Positions 33,277 to 43,716 of a DNA stretch of 64,000 nt are shown piece by piece. Below the pieces are notes generated by a model. It searched no databases. It worked only from the letters and a program-made list of their open reading frames with translations, and had not been told where the DNA came from. The stretch is from contig JAKSGN010000002.1 of assembly GCA_024180945.1 (NCBI GenBank), positions 992,001 to 1,056,000 of the forward strand. The letters are read 5' to 3'. Position numbers and translations under genes: made by a program. The stretch is from Macrophomina tecta (lineage: Eukaryota > Ascomycota > Dothideomycetes > Botryosphaeriales > Botryosphaeriaceae). How positions within the stretch are numbered: position 1 is the stretch's first letter; the number at the start of each line of letters is the position of its first letter.

Positions 33277-36021
33277 CTAATCCCCTTCGGCATGCTCAAA
33301 CACCAGATCGACCTGCTTAACCGGATGCAGCAACATCGCCGGCAGGCACATGCGCCCTTCGCCCCAGACCTCCTCAGCCTCGCCACCATCGTTGTCAACG
33401 ACGTAGCCAAGCCAGCGCTTCCAGAGGTTGGGAGCGAATCCGGAATTGTAGTACCAGGTTACACCCCTGAAGTTGTGTTGGCGCTCGTCCGAGAATACCG
33501 ACGTCCTGGCACCGCCTGCAGCACCGTTACGGCCGTTGTTCATGATAGCAGCAAGATAATCTGTTGGCCAGCGGCGGTCGATGAAGACAGGGTGAGGCGC
33601 GTACACGGCCTTGAGGCCATGGTGCAACGCACATGACGGTGGCCACATTTCCGAGAACATGGTCCGTTTGCGCAGAGATGTCTCTCGGTGCATGATCTTC
33701 AGAAGACGCTTCGACAGGCGAGTGGCAGTGATGATGGCAGTGCGCCGAGGCGGCTTACGCTCAGAGACATTGTAGCCCGTCACATCGTCGGCTAGAATCC
33801 AGTTGGTGCGATCGGGATCGAAAAGTGGGTTGAAGGTGATGAGGTCGGCTTCCTCGCCCACACCCCACTCGTACTTGTCTTTCGTGATGTCAGGAACCTC
33901 AGGGTCATCCTGAGTGTCCATATCGTCATCCGGTGGCGCCTCAGGTCCCCATATGGGCTTCTCCGGCTTCTGGATGGCCTGAGCCTTGATGTCGTCGGGC
34001 ACGTTCGGGTCATCCTTGGCCATCTCAGCCCACATGTTATTCTTGGAAGCTGTGCCGTGTTCGGTCTGTACGCGGACCATGTGCTTGAAGTCTTCCCAGG
34101 AGCCGTGCTCACGCGGGACGTAGAAACGCGAGTTACGTTCCCAGAGTCCTTTACGAGGCTGTTGCTTAGCCCATTCAGAAACCTTGGAAAACAGATGGTA
34201 GAAATGGCCGGTGTAGCGAACGTCCATCTCCCAGTGCCAGAAGAAATCATACTCCGGGTGCATATGGGCAAAGTGCTGAACGGGTAAGAAGCTGGACCTG
34301 TATGCGCCGTATACTGGAAGATCGCGATAATTGCTTTCGAACAGACCGCCGTAGACCAGACTCATCTGGCGCTCGGTCCAGAGAGTTCCCATACCGCGGA
34401 ATTCTTCTGGGAGAGAGTCGTTGAGAACACGCTGGTAAGTCTCTTCATCAGACCAGATGGGCAGGTCATTGTCCTTGACGTGGATCAGGAAGTGAACCTC
34501 GTACTCGCTACCAGAGTTGAGAGCCAGCTCGGTAATGATGGCGCGGAGATAGAAAAGATCCTCATCATCATAAGGGTAGTCGTGCCAGGTACGAATGATT
34601 ACAGCGGTGCGCGGCAAGAGCTTCTTGGCCAGCTTCGGCTTCTCGACCGCGCTTCCAGAAGTTTGCGAAGTCGATGAATCGACATATTTGAAGGGCTTCG
34701 TCTCTCCGTCCTCGGAGGAAAGCTTCTTGCCGGATTTATCGACCTTTGCTTCAGTTCCTGGGGCGGAAGTGTCAACAGGCCTAAAGCGAGTGGCGCCTTC
34801 ATCGTTTGCATGGGGGAATGGTGGAGCAGGGTCGTCCATCTGCGGTCCTCTGGCCTCGATCTTCTTCTTGGGAGGTTCTTCGACCTTCGCCTCAGCATAG
34901 CCGTCGAAGTAAAAGTGGCTCAAACCGTTACCAATCGGGTGGCCGCGGGGTTGGAAGCGATGCTCGTTATCCTTTGCGCAGCGCTTCTGCACATCGGCCC
35001 ACCTGACCTTCCTGAAGTCGACCTGGTCATCGTCCTCCCATACCTGCTCAGCGCCTTCGCGATCGCCTTCCATGCCCGCCCCACTACCTCCGTACTTGCG
35101 GCTGTATCCCAGACCGTAAGGTCCCAGACGCCCAAAGCGCTCGAAGCACACATCGTCGCGGATGCCGAAGATCTCATAGGAGCCCATGACGTTGTCCGGG
35201 GTACCGTTTACAACACCCGGGTAGACGCGCAACTGGGGCACGCGCTCCGACCTCTTCGCATCCAAGTAGCACGGTTTGACCTCAGCGCCATACTCGGCCT
35301 TGTACTCGGCGGACGCGTAGTCCGGATACGGGCTGAAAACTTGCATGGCAGGAAGACGGTGATCTTTGGCACGTTCATCATCGTAGCTCCAGCCATCGCC
35401 GCCAGTCTCGCCGCGTTTGTCCAGCTCCGCCTCTTCATTGCGAGCGCCCAGCAGCTCAGAAGCGTTGAAACCGTTGCCAGGGTACTCGGGCTTGTTCTCG
35501 TCACGGGAGACTAGCGTGCGGATGCCGCCGTGGTAGCGCTTCAGGAAAGGGAAAGACTCCCAGGGCGCGGGCGGCGGAGGATCTTTGGGGGCAGCCTCGC
35601 CGGTTTCGACGGCGATGTGGCTCCTCCGGCCCATGGCACTCAGCCAGATGATGAAGAGGACGACGGTGCTGCCGAGGGCCAGAGCGAACCAGCGGCTGAA
35701 GCGGCGGCGGCTAACGCGGTGTGTATAGTAGTGTGCGGAGGCGTGGGAGGGGGGGTGCTGGGCAGACATGGAGGCCTTGCGGGCGCGCGAGTCGGAGCGG
35801 TTCCGGTGGAACTGCGCAGAGGTCGTGGTGCCCTGCATGTTGGGGACGCGCGAGGCATATGCGGAGGGAGACGAGTCGGAGGAATCTTGGTACTCGAAGC
35901 TGTCGATGGAGCGGCGCTTCTCGATGTCGTCGTCGGAATCAACGTAGCTGTTTCCGCCGGGGAGGGGATCGTAAGGCTGCAGGGTCCGCCTGACGTTGCG
36001 GATGGGATTGAAAGAGGGCAT
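33277..36021 (-). CDS. DUF3405 type II membrane protein
   Basis: 914 residues in one exon, ATG at 36021. The N-terminal ~108 residues are hydrophilic. A single transmembrane helix at about 110-131 (WFALALGSTVVLFIIWLSAM) is preceded by basic RRRFSR, giving a type II orientation as in Golgi enzymes. The lumenal part contains segments typical of the fungal DUF3405 family: AVIIRTWHDYPYDDEDLFYL, DFFWHWEMDVRYTGHFYH, LWERNSRFYVPREHG and a C-terminal GVTWYYNSGFAP. These resemble glycosyltransferase-like layouts (an acidic WEMD near a possible nucleotide-sugar/metal site), but no activity is established to my knowledge. A Lys/Glu/Pro-rich insert at about 370-465 is low complexity. Confidence 0.85.
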   Translation of the reverse strand: MPSFNPIRNVRRTLQPYDPLPGGNSYVDSDDDIEKRRSIDSFEYQDSSDSSPSAYASRVPNMQGTTTSAQFHRNRSDSRARKASMSAQHPPSHASAHYYTHRVSRRRFSRWFALALGSTVVLFIIWLSAMGRRSHIAVETGEAAPKDPPPPAPWESFPFLKRYHGGIRTLVSRDENKPEYPGNGFNASELLGARNEEAELDKRGETGGDGWSYDDERAKDHRLPAMQVFSPYPDYASAEYKAEYGAEVKPCYLDAKRSERVPQLRVYPGVVNGTPDNVMGSYEIFGIRDDVCFERFGRLGPYGLGYSRKYGGSGAGMEGDREGAEQVWEDDDQVDFRKVRWADVQKRCAKDNEHRFQPRGHPIGNGLSHFYFDGYAEAKVEEPPKKKIEARGPQMDDPAPPFPHANDEGATRFRPVDTSAPGTEAKVDKSGKKLSSEDGETKPFKYVDSSTSQTSGSAVEKPKLAKKLLPRTAVIIRTWHDYPYDDEDLFYLRAIITELALNSGSEYEVHFLIHVKDNDLPIWSDEETYQRVLNDSLPEEFRGMGTLWTERQMSLVYGGLFESNYRDLPVYGAYRSSFLPVQHFAHMHPEYDFFWHWEMDVRYTGHFYHLFSKVSEWAKQQPRKGLWERNSRFYVPREHGSWEDFKHMVRVQTEHGTASKNNMWAEMAKDDPNVPDDIKAQAIQKPEKPIWGPEAPPDDDMDTQDDPEVPDITKDKYEWGVGEEADLITFNPLFDPDRTNWILADDVTGYNVSERKPPRRTAIITATRLSKRLLKIMHRETSLRKRTMFSEMWPPSCALHHGLKAVYAPHPVFIDRRWPTDYLAAIMNNGRNGAAGGARTSVFSDERQHNFRGVTWYYNSGFAPNLWKRWLGYVVDNDGGEAEEVWGEGRMCLPAMLLHPVKQVDLVFEHAEGD

Positions 36022-36751
36022 TATCTTCAGCCAGGCATGGACGAACGGGGGGAAAGGTGAGGCTCAGCGCGAGCGGCGCAGGAGACGCGCAGGATAGGAG
36101 GCGGGCGCGGCGGTGGCGGCGGTGGCGGCGGCGGCTGGCGGCGCGGAGGTCTAGGCGAGGCGGATCCAACGTCGCGCGGTGCAACGGAGCTGGGCCAGGG
36201 ACGGGCGCGATTGGAGGCGCAACAGCGAGAGCCGGCAGTCGCGGCGAGCGGCGAGCGGCGAGCGGTGTTTGGTGTTTGTTGCAGGCGTGGAGAGGGCGGC
36301 CGAGGGCTGGCGCAGGTTAGGATGGATGCCCCAGCCGGGGTCGGTGCGCGCAGGAGGCGGCGGCCAGCCAGGGTTTGGTGGGATGGACGGGCGGTTGGCA
36401 AGGAAACACTCCTCCGCCCGCCCGCCCGCTCGAATCCATCTGCCGCGTGGCTCCCGCTCGCCGTCTGCGCCGGCACCCCGGCTTCTGCTCCTACTGGAAT
36501 GCCGCGATCAAGCTTACTGGCATGCTTCAACCGGAAGCTGGCAACTCGCGCCCGAGCCATCTTCTTCCCTCTGGGGCGACGATCAGGGCCGGCCAAGACA
36601 CCCATCTCGATCCACTCCCGCCCGTCTGCCCTTTGCGCACAGCAACTGCCGCGCGCTTAAGCAACGCTACGAATGGCTCCCATTGTCCTCAACACCCTGC
36701 CGTCTCCTACTACCGGCCGCCGTTCATCCTGCAGAATCTGAGCTAACCAGC
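36022..36751. other. Intergenic, promoter of the DUF3405 gene
   Basis: 730 bp of GC-rich sequence with GGCGGT repeats near 36100-36140, upstream of the DUF3405 gene and at the 3' end of the next gene. A long plus-strand frame crosses it but is antisense to the neighbouring spliced gene and is not supported. Confidence 0.4.
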
Positions 36752-37344
36752 CTACTCCTTCTTGCCCGTGCTGCCCTCTCGCCGGATTCGCGCGCTCCTC
36801 CGCGTTCCCTCTCGCGCCACCTTTGCCGCCTTCGTCGGCTTCCCCGTCTGCTTCTTGGGACGCCCTGCTTTCTTTGCTCCACCTTCCTCCACTTTCTTGT
36901 CGCTCTTCTTCTGCCGTTTGGTCTCCTTCTCTCCGTCCTCTTCATCCTCCCCTTTTTCTGTTGTGCCCTTCTCGTTCTCGTTCCCCTCCACTTCACGCTG
37001 CCTCTTCTTGCCCGGCTTCTCCTCGGGCACTCCCTTCCTGGGCTCGTTCTTGGAACCGGGCTCATTCTCGTAGTCTCCGCCTCGCTTTTCGTATTCCTTG
37101 GACAGTTTCGCCGACTGCGGTTGTCAGCGCGGACTCCAACGCGCACAGCGGCATCTGAATACCTTCCATGCGGACCACTGGCCCTTTCCACTTCCGTCTT
37201 TGTTGGTTTCGCTCTGCACCTCTATGGTCAGAGTCAGTTCGGGCTGTCGCATTCGATGATGGCAGGGCGACTGGTCAGGAACGCACCTTTCTTGACCTGC
37301 TCGCGCAGTTTGGGATCCGTAGGGTTTCCCTTTGAGGACGGCAT
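36752..37344 (-). CDS. Small Lys/Glu-rich conserved fungal protein
   Basis: 159 residues in three exons: 37287-37344, 37163-37221 and 36752-37114. Introns 37222-37286 (GTGCGT...TAG) and 37115-37162 (GTATTC...CAG) join in frame. The N-terminal 65 residues read like a conserved unit: PSSKGNPTDPKLREQVKKE, then GSGKGQWSAWKSAKLSKEYE and a NEPGSKNEPRKG segment. The rest is a highly charged Lys/Glu/Arg tail with an AT-hook-like AGRPKKQTGKP. No signal peptide or membrane segment. The composition suggests a nuclear, nucleic-acid-associated protein, but function is unknown. I recall similar short proteins in other ascomycetes without a named role. Start at 37344 chosen because the conserved MPSSKG motif begins there. 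Confidence 0.72.
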
Positions 37345-39428
37345 CCTGAGTCGGGCTGGCTGGTCGGGGATCTGAGGTTGAGTTTCGAGGTCGGCGATCG
37401 GGCCTCGATGATGCGATGGGCGCGGAAGGATGCCCTCGGACGTTCTGCAGGCGTTTGGTATAGGAGGTTGCGAGAGCAAAGGCGACTCGGGGGGAGTTTC
37501 TTTGTTGTGAGCTAGAAGTAAGGGAGCGCGCGCTGCATTTGTTGTTTCGCGCTCGACCTGGCGCGACGCTTCCATCCAAGGTATGACGGCATCATCGCTC
37601 TGTTGTGGGTAAGCGCATCACCTACACACGTGCTTCCGACGAGGCGTTTCAATTGCAACCATCTCGCACTTTAAAAGCACGCATCGGGACTACGATGTTG
37701 GTGGCCAATGAGACATGGCTGCGCAGACTTGTTCAACACCACCTGTTCCTTGCAGGATCCCCTCCATTGCCGTCGTGCCATTTCTGTTGAACGTCTACTA
37801 TGCTGGCATCTGATGATGCAGGCTTATGCGCGTTCCTGAGACATATAGGGGGATGATATTCCGGACGGGTTGTTTCCTGAGGCATAATTGTTGCGGAACG
37901 ATGCGACTGAACGAACAGAACAGCACTACTAGACCGCTCCTTCACAAATTAAAGTTTCAATGCGCAACGCAACGTCACTGGCATGCGGAAGTAAACCTGC
38001 AGTGCAGAGGTATTCGACTCTTCCCGCGCCCACAGCCGTGCGGTCGTCGCCCGAGCAATCCGAGCAGTGGACTGAACGGGATTATCGTCGTTCAATTCGA
38101 AAGTTTACGTGACCACTTCAGCTCTCCGCACACACCCTCCAAGTCTCGGGCGCAGTGTCGTTCTCGCAGAGTCGGAGCACTGCCACTGAGGTTGACTTAC
38201 CAAGTCGTCTTAGCACTCACGTCCGACTGAAGACAGCTGCTCCCAGTCTCTGTTCGCACATGCTGCTTCAACAGCATATCTTTAGCGCTGGTGCCGTGTC
38301 GATCTGCGCAATATTTGGCACGCCGCTGCGCACCGCTCTCCCGACACAACTCGTTTTTTCCGCCTCTTCCATCATGCCCGGCCCATCCTCTCTTCTGTCC
38401 TCCACGGGCCCTCGCCCATCCATCCCGACACGGAGACCGGCGAGATTCGACGAGGAGCGAAGGAACCTTGCCACCCAAATAGCACTATGTCGCGGCTAGC
38501 GAGCTTTACATCACTGCTCGTACCGTGGCATATCCGGGGGGGGGCGAGGAAATGCTCCACGGCGCCCGATTCCTTGGCCGATGCGGTGGCTGTACAGCTT
38601 CTACGTGTTCGAGGGCGGAGCGGGCGGGATGGTTAGGCACACGACGGCAGTGACACAGCGCTTCGTACTTACGGACTATTTGTTGTCCGCCGGCGGATAT
38701 CCGGCCAGAGTCCTTTAGTTTCTCTGCTCGCCCAATCTTCCGAGGCAAGACCGGCGGGTCATCGAGCAATCAGAATTCAGGAGGCGTAAAGGAGGCGCTA
38801 TTTTTAGGTGGCACCGGACCGGGTCAAGCTCTCGCCAGACTCCGCCAGTTCCCCTTGTTGCTCCACCGCTTCTGTCCCGCTTTGCCATCTGGACGCCTTC
38901 CATGGTTTTCCGACACTGCCAGCTGCGAGCACAGTTATCAGGTTATCCTAACCAAACAAAAAAGAAAATACGAGCTATCTCCCCGAATCTCCATGGCATT
39001 CTGTCCTTTGGCCACTATTATTCTACTAGAATCAGAACACACCCTCTCTGCACCTGGTGATGCCAAGGAATGTAACGTTACTCCAGATCTTTCGAGAACG
39101 GTGGCGGACGTAGGTGGCTATTGTGGGGATAATCCTAGTCGGTACTGCAGATCACAGCGCCAGCCCGCTGTCGGCATCGCCAAGCTTGTCTATACGAGAG
39201 CCGCAGGGTGCGGAGGAGAGCTCGGGAGTGAGGGGCCTCGTATTTTGCATCATCGTCGACTGATGCCGCGGGCAACGCCATTGAGGGGGCAAATGGTATA
39301 TAAAGAGTGGTAGACTTGCCATCAACCAGTCCATCTTCAACAAGTCATCAAGCAACAGTCTAAACAGCCACACCTCCAACTCAGCAACTCTTCACCCATA
39401 TAACCCCACCCAAAACACCACCATCAAA
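37345..39428. other. Intergenic, no gene supported
   Basis: 2.1 kb between two divergently oriented genes. A few frames of 60-130 codons have no family resemblance; the one at 38155-38499 is Ser/Arg/Pro-rich. The right end carries the TATA box and CA-rich leader of the secreted protein gene. Confidence 0.4.
39297..39305 (+). promoter_or_regulatory. TATA box of the secreted two-cysteine protein gene
   Basis: TATATAAAG 124 bp upstream of the ATG at 39429, followed by an A/C-rich leader (ACCCCACCCAAAACACCACC) typical of well-expressed fungal genes. Confidence 0.65.
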
Positions 39429-39980
39429 ATGCGTTTCGCCACCGCTGCTGCCTCCCTCGCCCTCGCCGGCGCTGCCACTGCCGCCGTCCTCCCCCGTGCC
39501 ACCGAGCACAAGATCTACGTCGACACCTCCAAGTGCGCCGACAGCGGCCGCACGCTGCCACAAATCAAGGGCATCAGCAACTCGACCTCCGAGGACTTCA
39601 CCGACCCGCAGCGCTTCGACGGCCCTACCTTCACCTTCACCGTGCCGGCCTACTACCAGGGCCACCTCTGGCTGTACGACTCGGACAATCAGGCCGCGTC
39701 GTCGGGCGAGAACACGCCTCTCGACGTGCAGGGCGTCGACTTCTTCTTCTACGACCAGCCCACCGAGGTCGAGAGCAACCAGGCCACCGTGCCCGCCGAG
39801 GGCAGCGTCAACCAGTACGGCAAGACCTACTACGTGCCAGACCCCATCACCGCCGTCCGTTTCGCCAGCACGCCGAGCTCGCAGTTCATCGAGGGCAAGA
39901 CCGGTGGCACCCTCAAGTCGACCCAGGTGGGCGACGCCCTCTACGTCTACTACTGCGAGGAGTGGCCCGTCCAGAACTAA
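39429..39980 (+). CDS. Secreted acidic two-cysteine protein
   Basis: 183 residues, single exon. Signal peptide at 1-19 (RFATAAASLALAGAATAA), then a short pro-like LPRAT. The mature part has only two cysteines, C36 and C176, near its two ends, so a single disulfide closing the domain is likely. It is acidic, rich in Tyr, Phe, Ser and Thr, and predicted mostly beta-strand (FTFTVPAYYQGHLWLYDSD). One NST glycosylation site lies near residue 51. Codon use is strongly biased to C/G endings and the promoter is strong, so the gene is probably highly expressed. It looks like a common fungal secreted or cell-surface protein and could act as a small effector-like protein, but I recognise no family. ATG context is AAAATGC. 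Confidence 0.82.
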   Translation: MRFATAAASLALAGAATAAVLPRATEHKIYVDTSKCADSGRTLPQIKGISNSTSEDFTDPQRFDGPTFTFTVPAYYQGHLWLYDSDNQAASSGENTPLDVQGVDFFFYDQPTEVESNQATVPAEGSVNQYGKTYYVPDPITAVRFASTPSSQFIEGKTGGTLKSTQVGDALYVYYCEEWPVQN

Positions 39981-41742
39981 GTGCTCCTCGGGAACGCTTG
40001 TTGATTTAGCAAAGCATTGAAAAGAAGGACATTGGATCAATTGCATGACTGTAAATAAGCTAGCATCTATTGTTGAACAGAAAGGAAGGGGGAGGATCAG
40101 GGCATAATGTTTTAAACGACTTTGTAATCTTTATGTCAAGCACAGAGCATTCTCACATCTACGTCTTCCATATTGAATTTTGTGATGACAACATTATCTC
40201 ATCCTGTGCGCGAAACCCCGAGTAGTGGTCGGCGGGCGACCCTTTCTCTTTTTCTTCCGCAGCCACCAGTCAGTAAGTTACTCAGGGTCAAATAAACACT
40301 ACCGAAACCTCCGGAAGACTAAACGCAGCTGGAAGTGCGTCTTTAGCCAACCCACAGTCCGGATAAGTTCGAAGGATCTGCTGGTCGATCCCATGTGCTC
40401 AGACGGGGTACGGCGCGCGATATGACAAAAAGTCCAGAAACGATTGCCGAAAACGCGATCGGCAGTCACCAACCCCAGAACCTCCCTATCGTGGAAATGC
40501 GGGTATCAGACTATCGTGGGCCGATACGAGGATGGGCCAGCATGTGACTATGTTGGACCCGGGGGACGAGGTGAGGTGCGGGCATGTGTGCCAGAACAGA
40601 CTCGGAAAAGGTATCCAATTCCGGGACACAGCGGAGGCTACACGACGCTCTTAACGAGGGAAAAAAGAGGGGGGAGATCAAATCCCAAAGCATCTTCGTA
40701 ATAACAAGATCATCTGTGGACAGTTCAATCGCCCCGGCGGAGAGTAAATATTCGGCGGTTTTGAAGACCATAGGGTTCCACACGAGTGCTTGGGCTCGCA
40801 TATGGTTCCAGCACCGCAATCCGCCTTTCGCCGCTATCGAGATAAGTATGCGAAGACCATGATCCCACGAAACCATAGAGTCGGACTGCACGCCGCTGTC
40901 CAGGCAGAGAAGCCGTGTACTAAATATGAGCTATTTTGATTTCATCGTACGTTGGTACTCGTGTAGAGATGCCCGATATTACAGCTTTTGCCTATTCTCA
41001 TTCGGCTGGATTCGGTTCGCAGACTCTCTGGCAGAGCGACAGTTTTCTCTTTCCATTTCCGACGCCTCTGATCATGATACTGGCAGTTCTCCTTCTATTT
41101 TCCACAGCAGCCGAGTGTGCTTGGACTAACATGCGCGCGTGTTGTAAAAGCGCACCATATCGCATTGAAGCTGCAGCCGCCGGGCATGCTGGAGCATTGC
41201 GATGGCATGAGTATTCTCTCCGTGATGATTCGTGCTGAGCCAAGACGTCAAGATCCGTGAAGCGCTATTGCTGGGGATGCACAATGACCAGAACTGAATG
41301 GGATGTCAGCCGAATTCTGGAGAAGCTGCAACGAGGCTTACTTCAAGCTCTCCGTCGAGCGTATTTGCGATTTCCACTGGGCTGCAAGCCCCCCAATGTT
41401 GAATATTTCCCAGGAAGGGCTCATGCGACAGCCTTTTTCCCTACCGACCCAAGGCCACTATAAGTCTCACCCTTGCCGGTCATTCTTTTTTTTTTTTTTT
41501 TTCAAATAAGCGCACGACACCACCTCTTTGAGAACATTGAAGGATCGGCTGAAGTCCAACCGGCCGACAGCCGGCCGCGGGAGGTTGTGCCCGGCACCTG
41601 CTACACCCCAACCCCCTCATCCCCAAGGCAACCCGAGATCATTAGTACGAGCACGGACCCGTAAATAGAATGGTAACGACAGGAACCCGACAGAGAAATC
41701 CCAATGCCGCCCTCTCATCCCGCAAAACACGCACTCGCTCTC
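39981..41742. other. Intergenic, lower GC, no gene supported
   Basis: 1.76 kb between the secreted protein gene and the end of the transcription-factor-like gene (minus). A minus-strand frame at 40511-40916 is open for about 135 codons with a non-repetitive composition but matches nothing I know. A T17 homopolymer lies at about 41487-41503. Confidence 0.4.
40511..40876 (-). CDS. Doubtful hypothetical protein
   Basis: A minus-strand frame open from about 40916 to 40511, with the first ATG at 40876. It would encode about 121 residues with balanced composition (for example LLSAGAIELSTDDLVITKML) and some predicted helices. There is no recognised domain, no signal peptide and no supporting promoter signal. 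It could be a fragment of a decayed gene or a chance frame. Listed because its composition is less biased than the other chance frames nearby. Confidence 0.2.
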   Translation of the reverse strand: MVSWDHGLRILISIAAKGGLRCWNHMRAQALVWNPMVFKTAEYLLSAGAIELSTDDLVITKMLWDLISPLFFPSLRASCSLRCVPELDTFSESVLAHMPAPHLVPRVQHSHMLAHPRIGPR

Positions 41743-43716
41743 TCACCTCTTCAACAATCCCTGCACCCTCAAGAACGTCCGCTCCGCCGGCATGATCGAC
41801 TCGGGCTGCTCGAACCCCAGCTTGATCGTGCACAGTATCGCCGTCATGGCCAGACTCTTCCTCGCCTTCGCCCTCTCGTAGTCGCGTTGCACGTCCGCCG
41901 CGCTCGCCGACGCCGAGGGAGAGCATAAGCCTGCGCTAGAGTATGTGGATCGTGGCGACGCGTCCGGAGTCGGCATGGCACACGCCGCGGCCGCCGAATT
42001 CGAGGACGTCTTTGATGACGCAGGAGGACCAGCGGCGGCGTATCCACCGCTGAAGTAGTCGCCGAAACCGTCGGAGGTGGAGCGGGACGAGGGCGGCGCG
42101 CGGGCAGCCGTCGTCGCAACGAGTGTCACCCAGAACAAGACGCCGACGAGGTCACCCCAGGCATCTTGTAGGTTCGAGGTGCGCTGTATGGCGGTCAGGA
42201 TGGCAATGGCGGGATGGGTCGAGGAGAAGCAGGACGGCGTGGTCGACGAGCTCACAGGCGTGAGCACAGCGCCGTCAGCAGAGGATGCCGAGGGCGTGTC
42301 GGCGGCATGGAAGGACTGCGTGGCCTGCGAAGGGTCGAACTGCACCGCCATTTGCGGGTATGCCTGCTCAAAGTATTGGCCAGCGGCGGAAATGGGGACC
42401 CGAGCAGCGATGGCGTAGGAGTACAGGACTGCGGCGTGGCGGCAGGCCTCGTAGACGTTATCTGGGCCCCCGCCTTCCGGATCGAAGGCGCTCAGGTCGC
42501 TGCTGGGCGGCAGATCGAGCATGCGGTTGTGAAAGCTCCAGAACTGCGAGCTGAGATGTCGTGGGTATGGATATTCTTTGCGGAGAGTCTGCTGGCGAAC
42601 GGTGCTCTCAGAGTTCACAAATAGATCGGTCATTTCTCTCATGTCGCGGAGTATCTGCAGTGTTCTGTCAGAAACTTGCGAGCGGATGCTGTAGAAGTCG
42701 TTGCGTGGACAGAATATGGGTGATTCGGCGACATGCGTCGTCGTGCGCTCGGCAGCCGGTGCATTCATGTGGTGGAGGAAGCGTATCGGAGCCTGGCCTT
42801 CCCGTAGAGCCACAGAGAGGAGCGTGACAGCGGTGATGGCGTTTGCTATAATGCCATGCCCCCCGAACTTGTCAAGACCACCTCTGTGCTCAGCAATTCG
42901 GTCCAAGCCTTGTTCGTGAGTCATCATAACATCTTCCTCGCCCATGGCAATTTCTGATGCCAACAGCTGACCGATGGACTGGAACATGCCGTCTTCAGTA
43001 CGTCGCTTTGGGTCTTGAAGGCTTTCGCGGATCAAAGTATACACCTCTTCTTTAATATAGAGCGTCGCAGGGCTCTCTTCCACAAAGCCGTTGAGCATGT
43101 CGGAATACGTTGCCTTGATACATGCCGTGCTCAGGAAGGCATGGCGACATCCATCCATGGCCGGGAAGTAGAATCTCTTCATGCTGTCGGTCAGCATGAG
43201 GTCGTCGAACCGCCGCTTCAGATCCCAGACGCTAATCTTGGGATTTTGGAACTCAGGCATGGTGCTCAAAACGTCGGCACCACGGCCAACCTGTCGAGGA
43301 CCCAATATAGCATCAGCATACTTGACGAAAAATGAGGCCCTGGCCTTCGCCGACTTTCTGGGGACGGTTGCGACCGAGCGGTCGTCGTTGTCGCCGTCGT
43401 CGACATCCTGAGTGTGCTGAGAGCGCTTCCTCGCCCCCCTTTCGGCTGCCTTGGCGGGGTCGTAATCGACGAATTTGACAGGACGTCCAGTCGAGATACG
43501 TGTCTCGTTCCGCAAGGGCGGGCTTGCGCTTGAACTTGGCTGACTACTCGACAACGATGGGCCGGGTTTCGTCGAGGCCTTTCCGGATTTCGAGCGCTGC
43601 TGGTGCTGCTCGCTGTGCTTCACGCTCAGCATAGCATGGGAGCGGATCTGCTTCAGGTAGTCGCCTTTCTTGAACTCCTCCGGGTTCGAAGTGGTGAGGA
43701 ACTGGAAATCAGGCAT
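41743..43716 (-). CDS. Fungal transcription-factor-like protein ('tachykinin family' type)
   Basis: 657 residues, single exon, ATG at 43716. The start PDFQFLTTSNPEEFKKGDYL, followed by IRSHAMLSVKHSEQHQQRSK, is typical of a fungal family often annotated as 'tachykinin family protein'. These proteins resemble Zn2Cys6 regulators with the fungal-specific transcription factor 2 domain but lack the zinc cluster; none is visible here. A basic GARKRSQ segment near residue 95 may serve as a nuclear signal. Residues about 130-480 carry the helical regulator-like domain (AIMGEEDVMMTHEQGLDRIAEHRGGLDKFG-type region). The C-terminal third has a Ser/Ala-rich low-complexity insert. Function unknown; the name implies no neuropeptide. 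Confidence 0.75.
   Translation of the reverse strand: MPDFQFLTTSNPEEFKKGDYLKQIRSHAMLSVKHSEQHQQRSKSGKASTKPGPSLSSSQPSSSASPPLRNETRISTGRPVKFVDYDPAKAAERGARKRSQHTQDVDDGDNDDRSVATVPRKSAKARASFFVKYADAILGPRQVGRGADVLSTMPEFQNPKISVWDLKRRFDDLMLTDSMKRFYFPAMDGCRHAFLSTACIKATYSDMLNGFVEESPATLYIKEEVYTLIRESLQDPKRRTEDGMFQSIGQLLASEIAMGEEDVMMTHEQGLDRIAEHRGGLDKFGGHGIIANAITAVTLLSVALREGQAPIRFLHHMNAPAAERTTTHVAESPIFCPRNDFYSIRSQVSDRTLQILRDMREMTDLFVNSESTVRQQTLRKEYPYPRHLSSQFWSFHNRMLDLPPSSDLSAFDPEGGGPDNVYEACRHAAVLYSYAIAARVPISAAGQYFEQAYPQMAVQFDPSQATQSFHAADTPSASSADGAVLTPVSSSTTPSCFSSTHPAIAILTAIQRTSNLQDAWGDLVGVLFWVTLVATTAARAPPSSRSTSDGFGDYFSGGYAAAGPPASSKTSSNSAAAACAMPTPDASPRSTYSSAGLCSPSASASAADVQRDYERAKARKSLAMTAILCTIKLGFEQPESIMPAERTFLRVQGLLKR

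Noticed and set aside
36179..37375. 398-codon plus-strand frame with hydrophobic stretches
   Set aside because: The hydrophobic part is antisense to the Lys/Glu-rich exon of the spliced gene at 36752-37344, whose codons read as Leu/Phe/Ser on the other strand. It would also be Arg-rich elsewhere and has no family match.
39381..40046. 221-codon frame antisense to the secreted two-cysteine protein
   Set aside because: Its Leu/Val/Gly/Arg composition mirrors the biased plus-strand gene, which has a signal peptide, TATA box and good ATG context.
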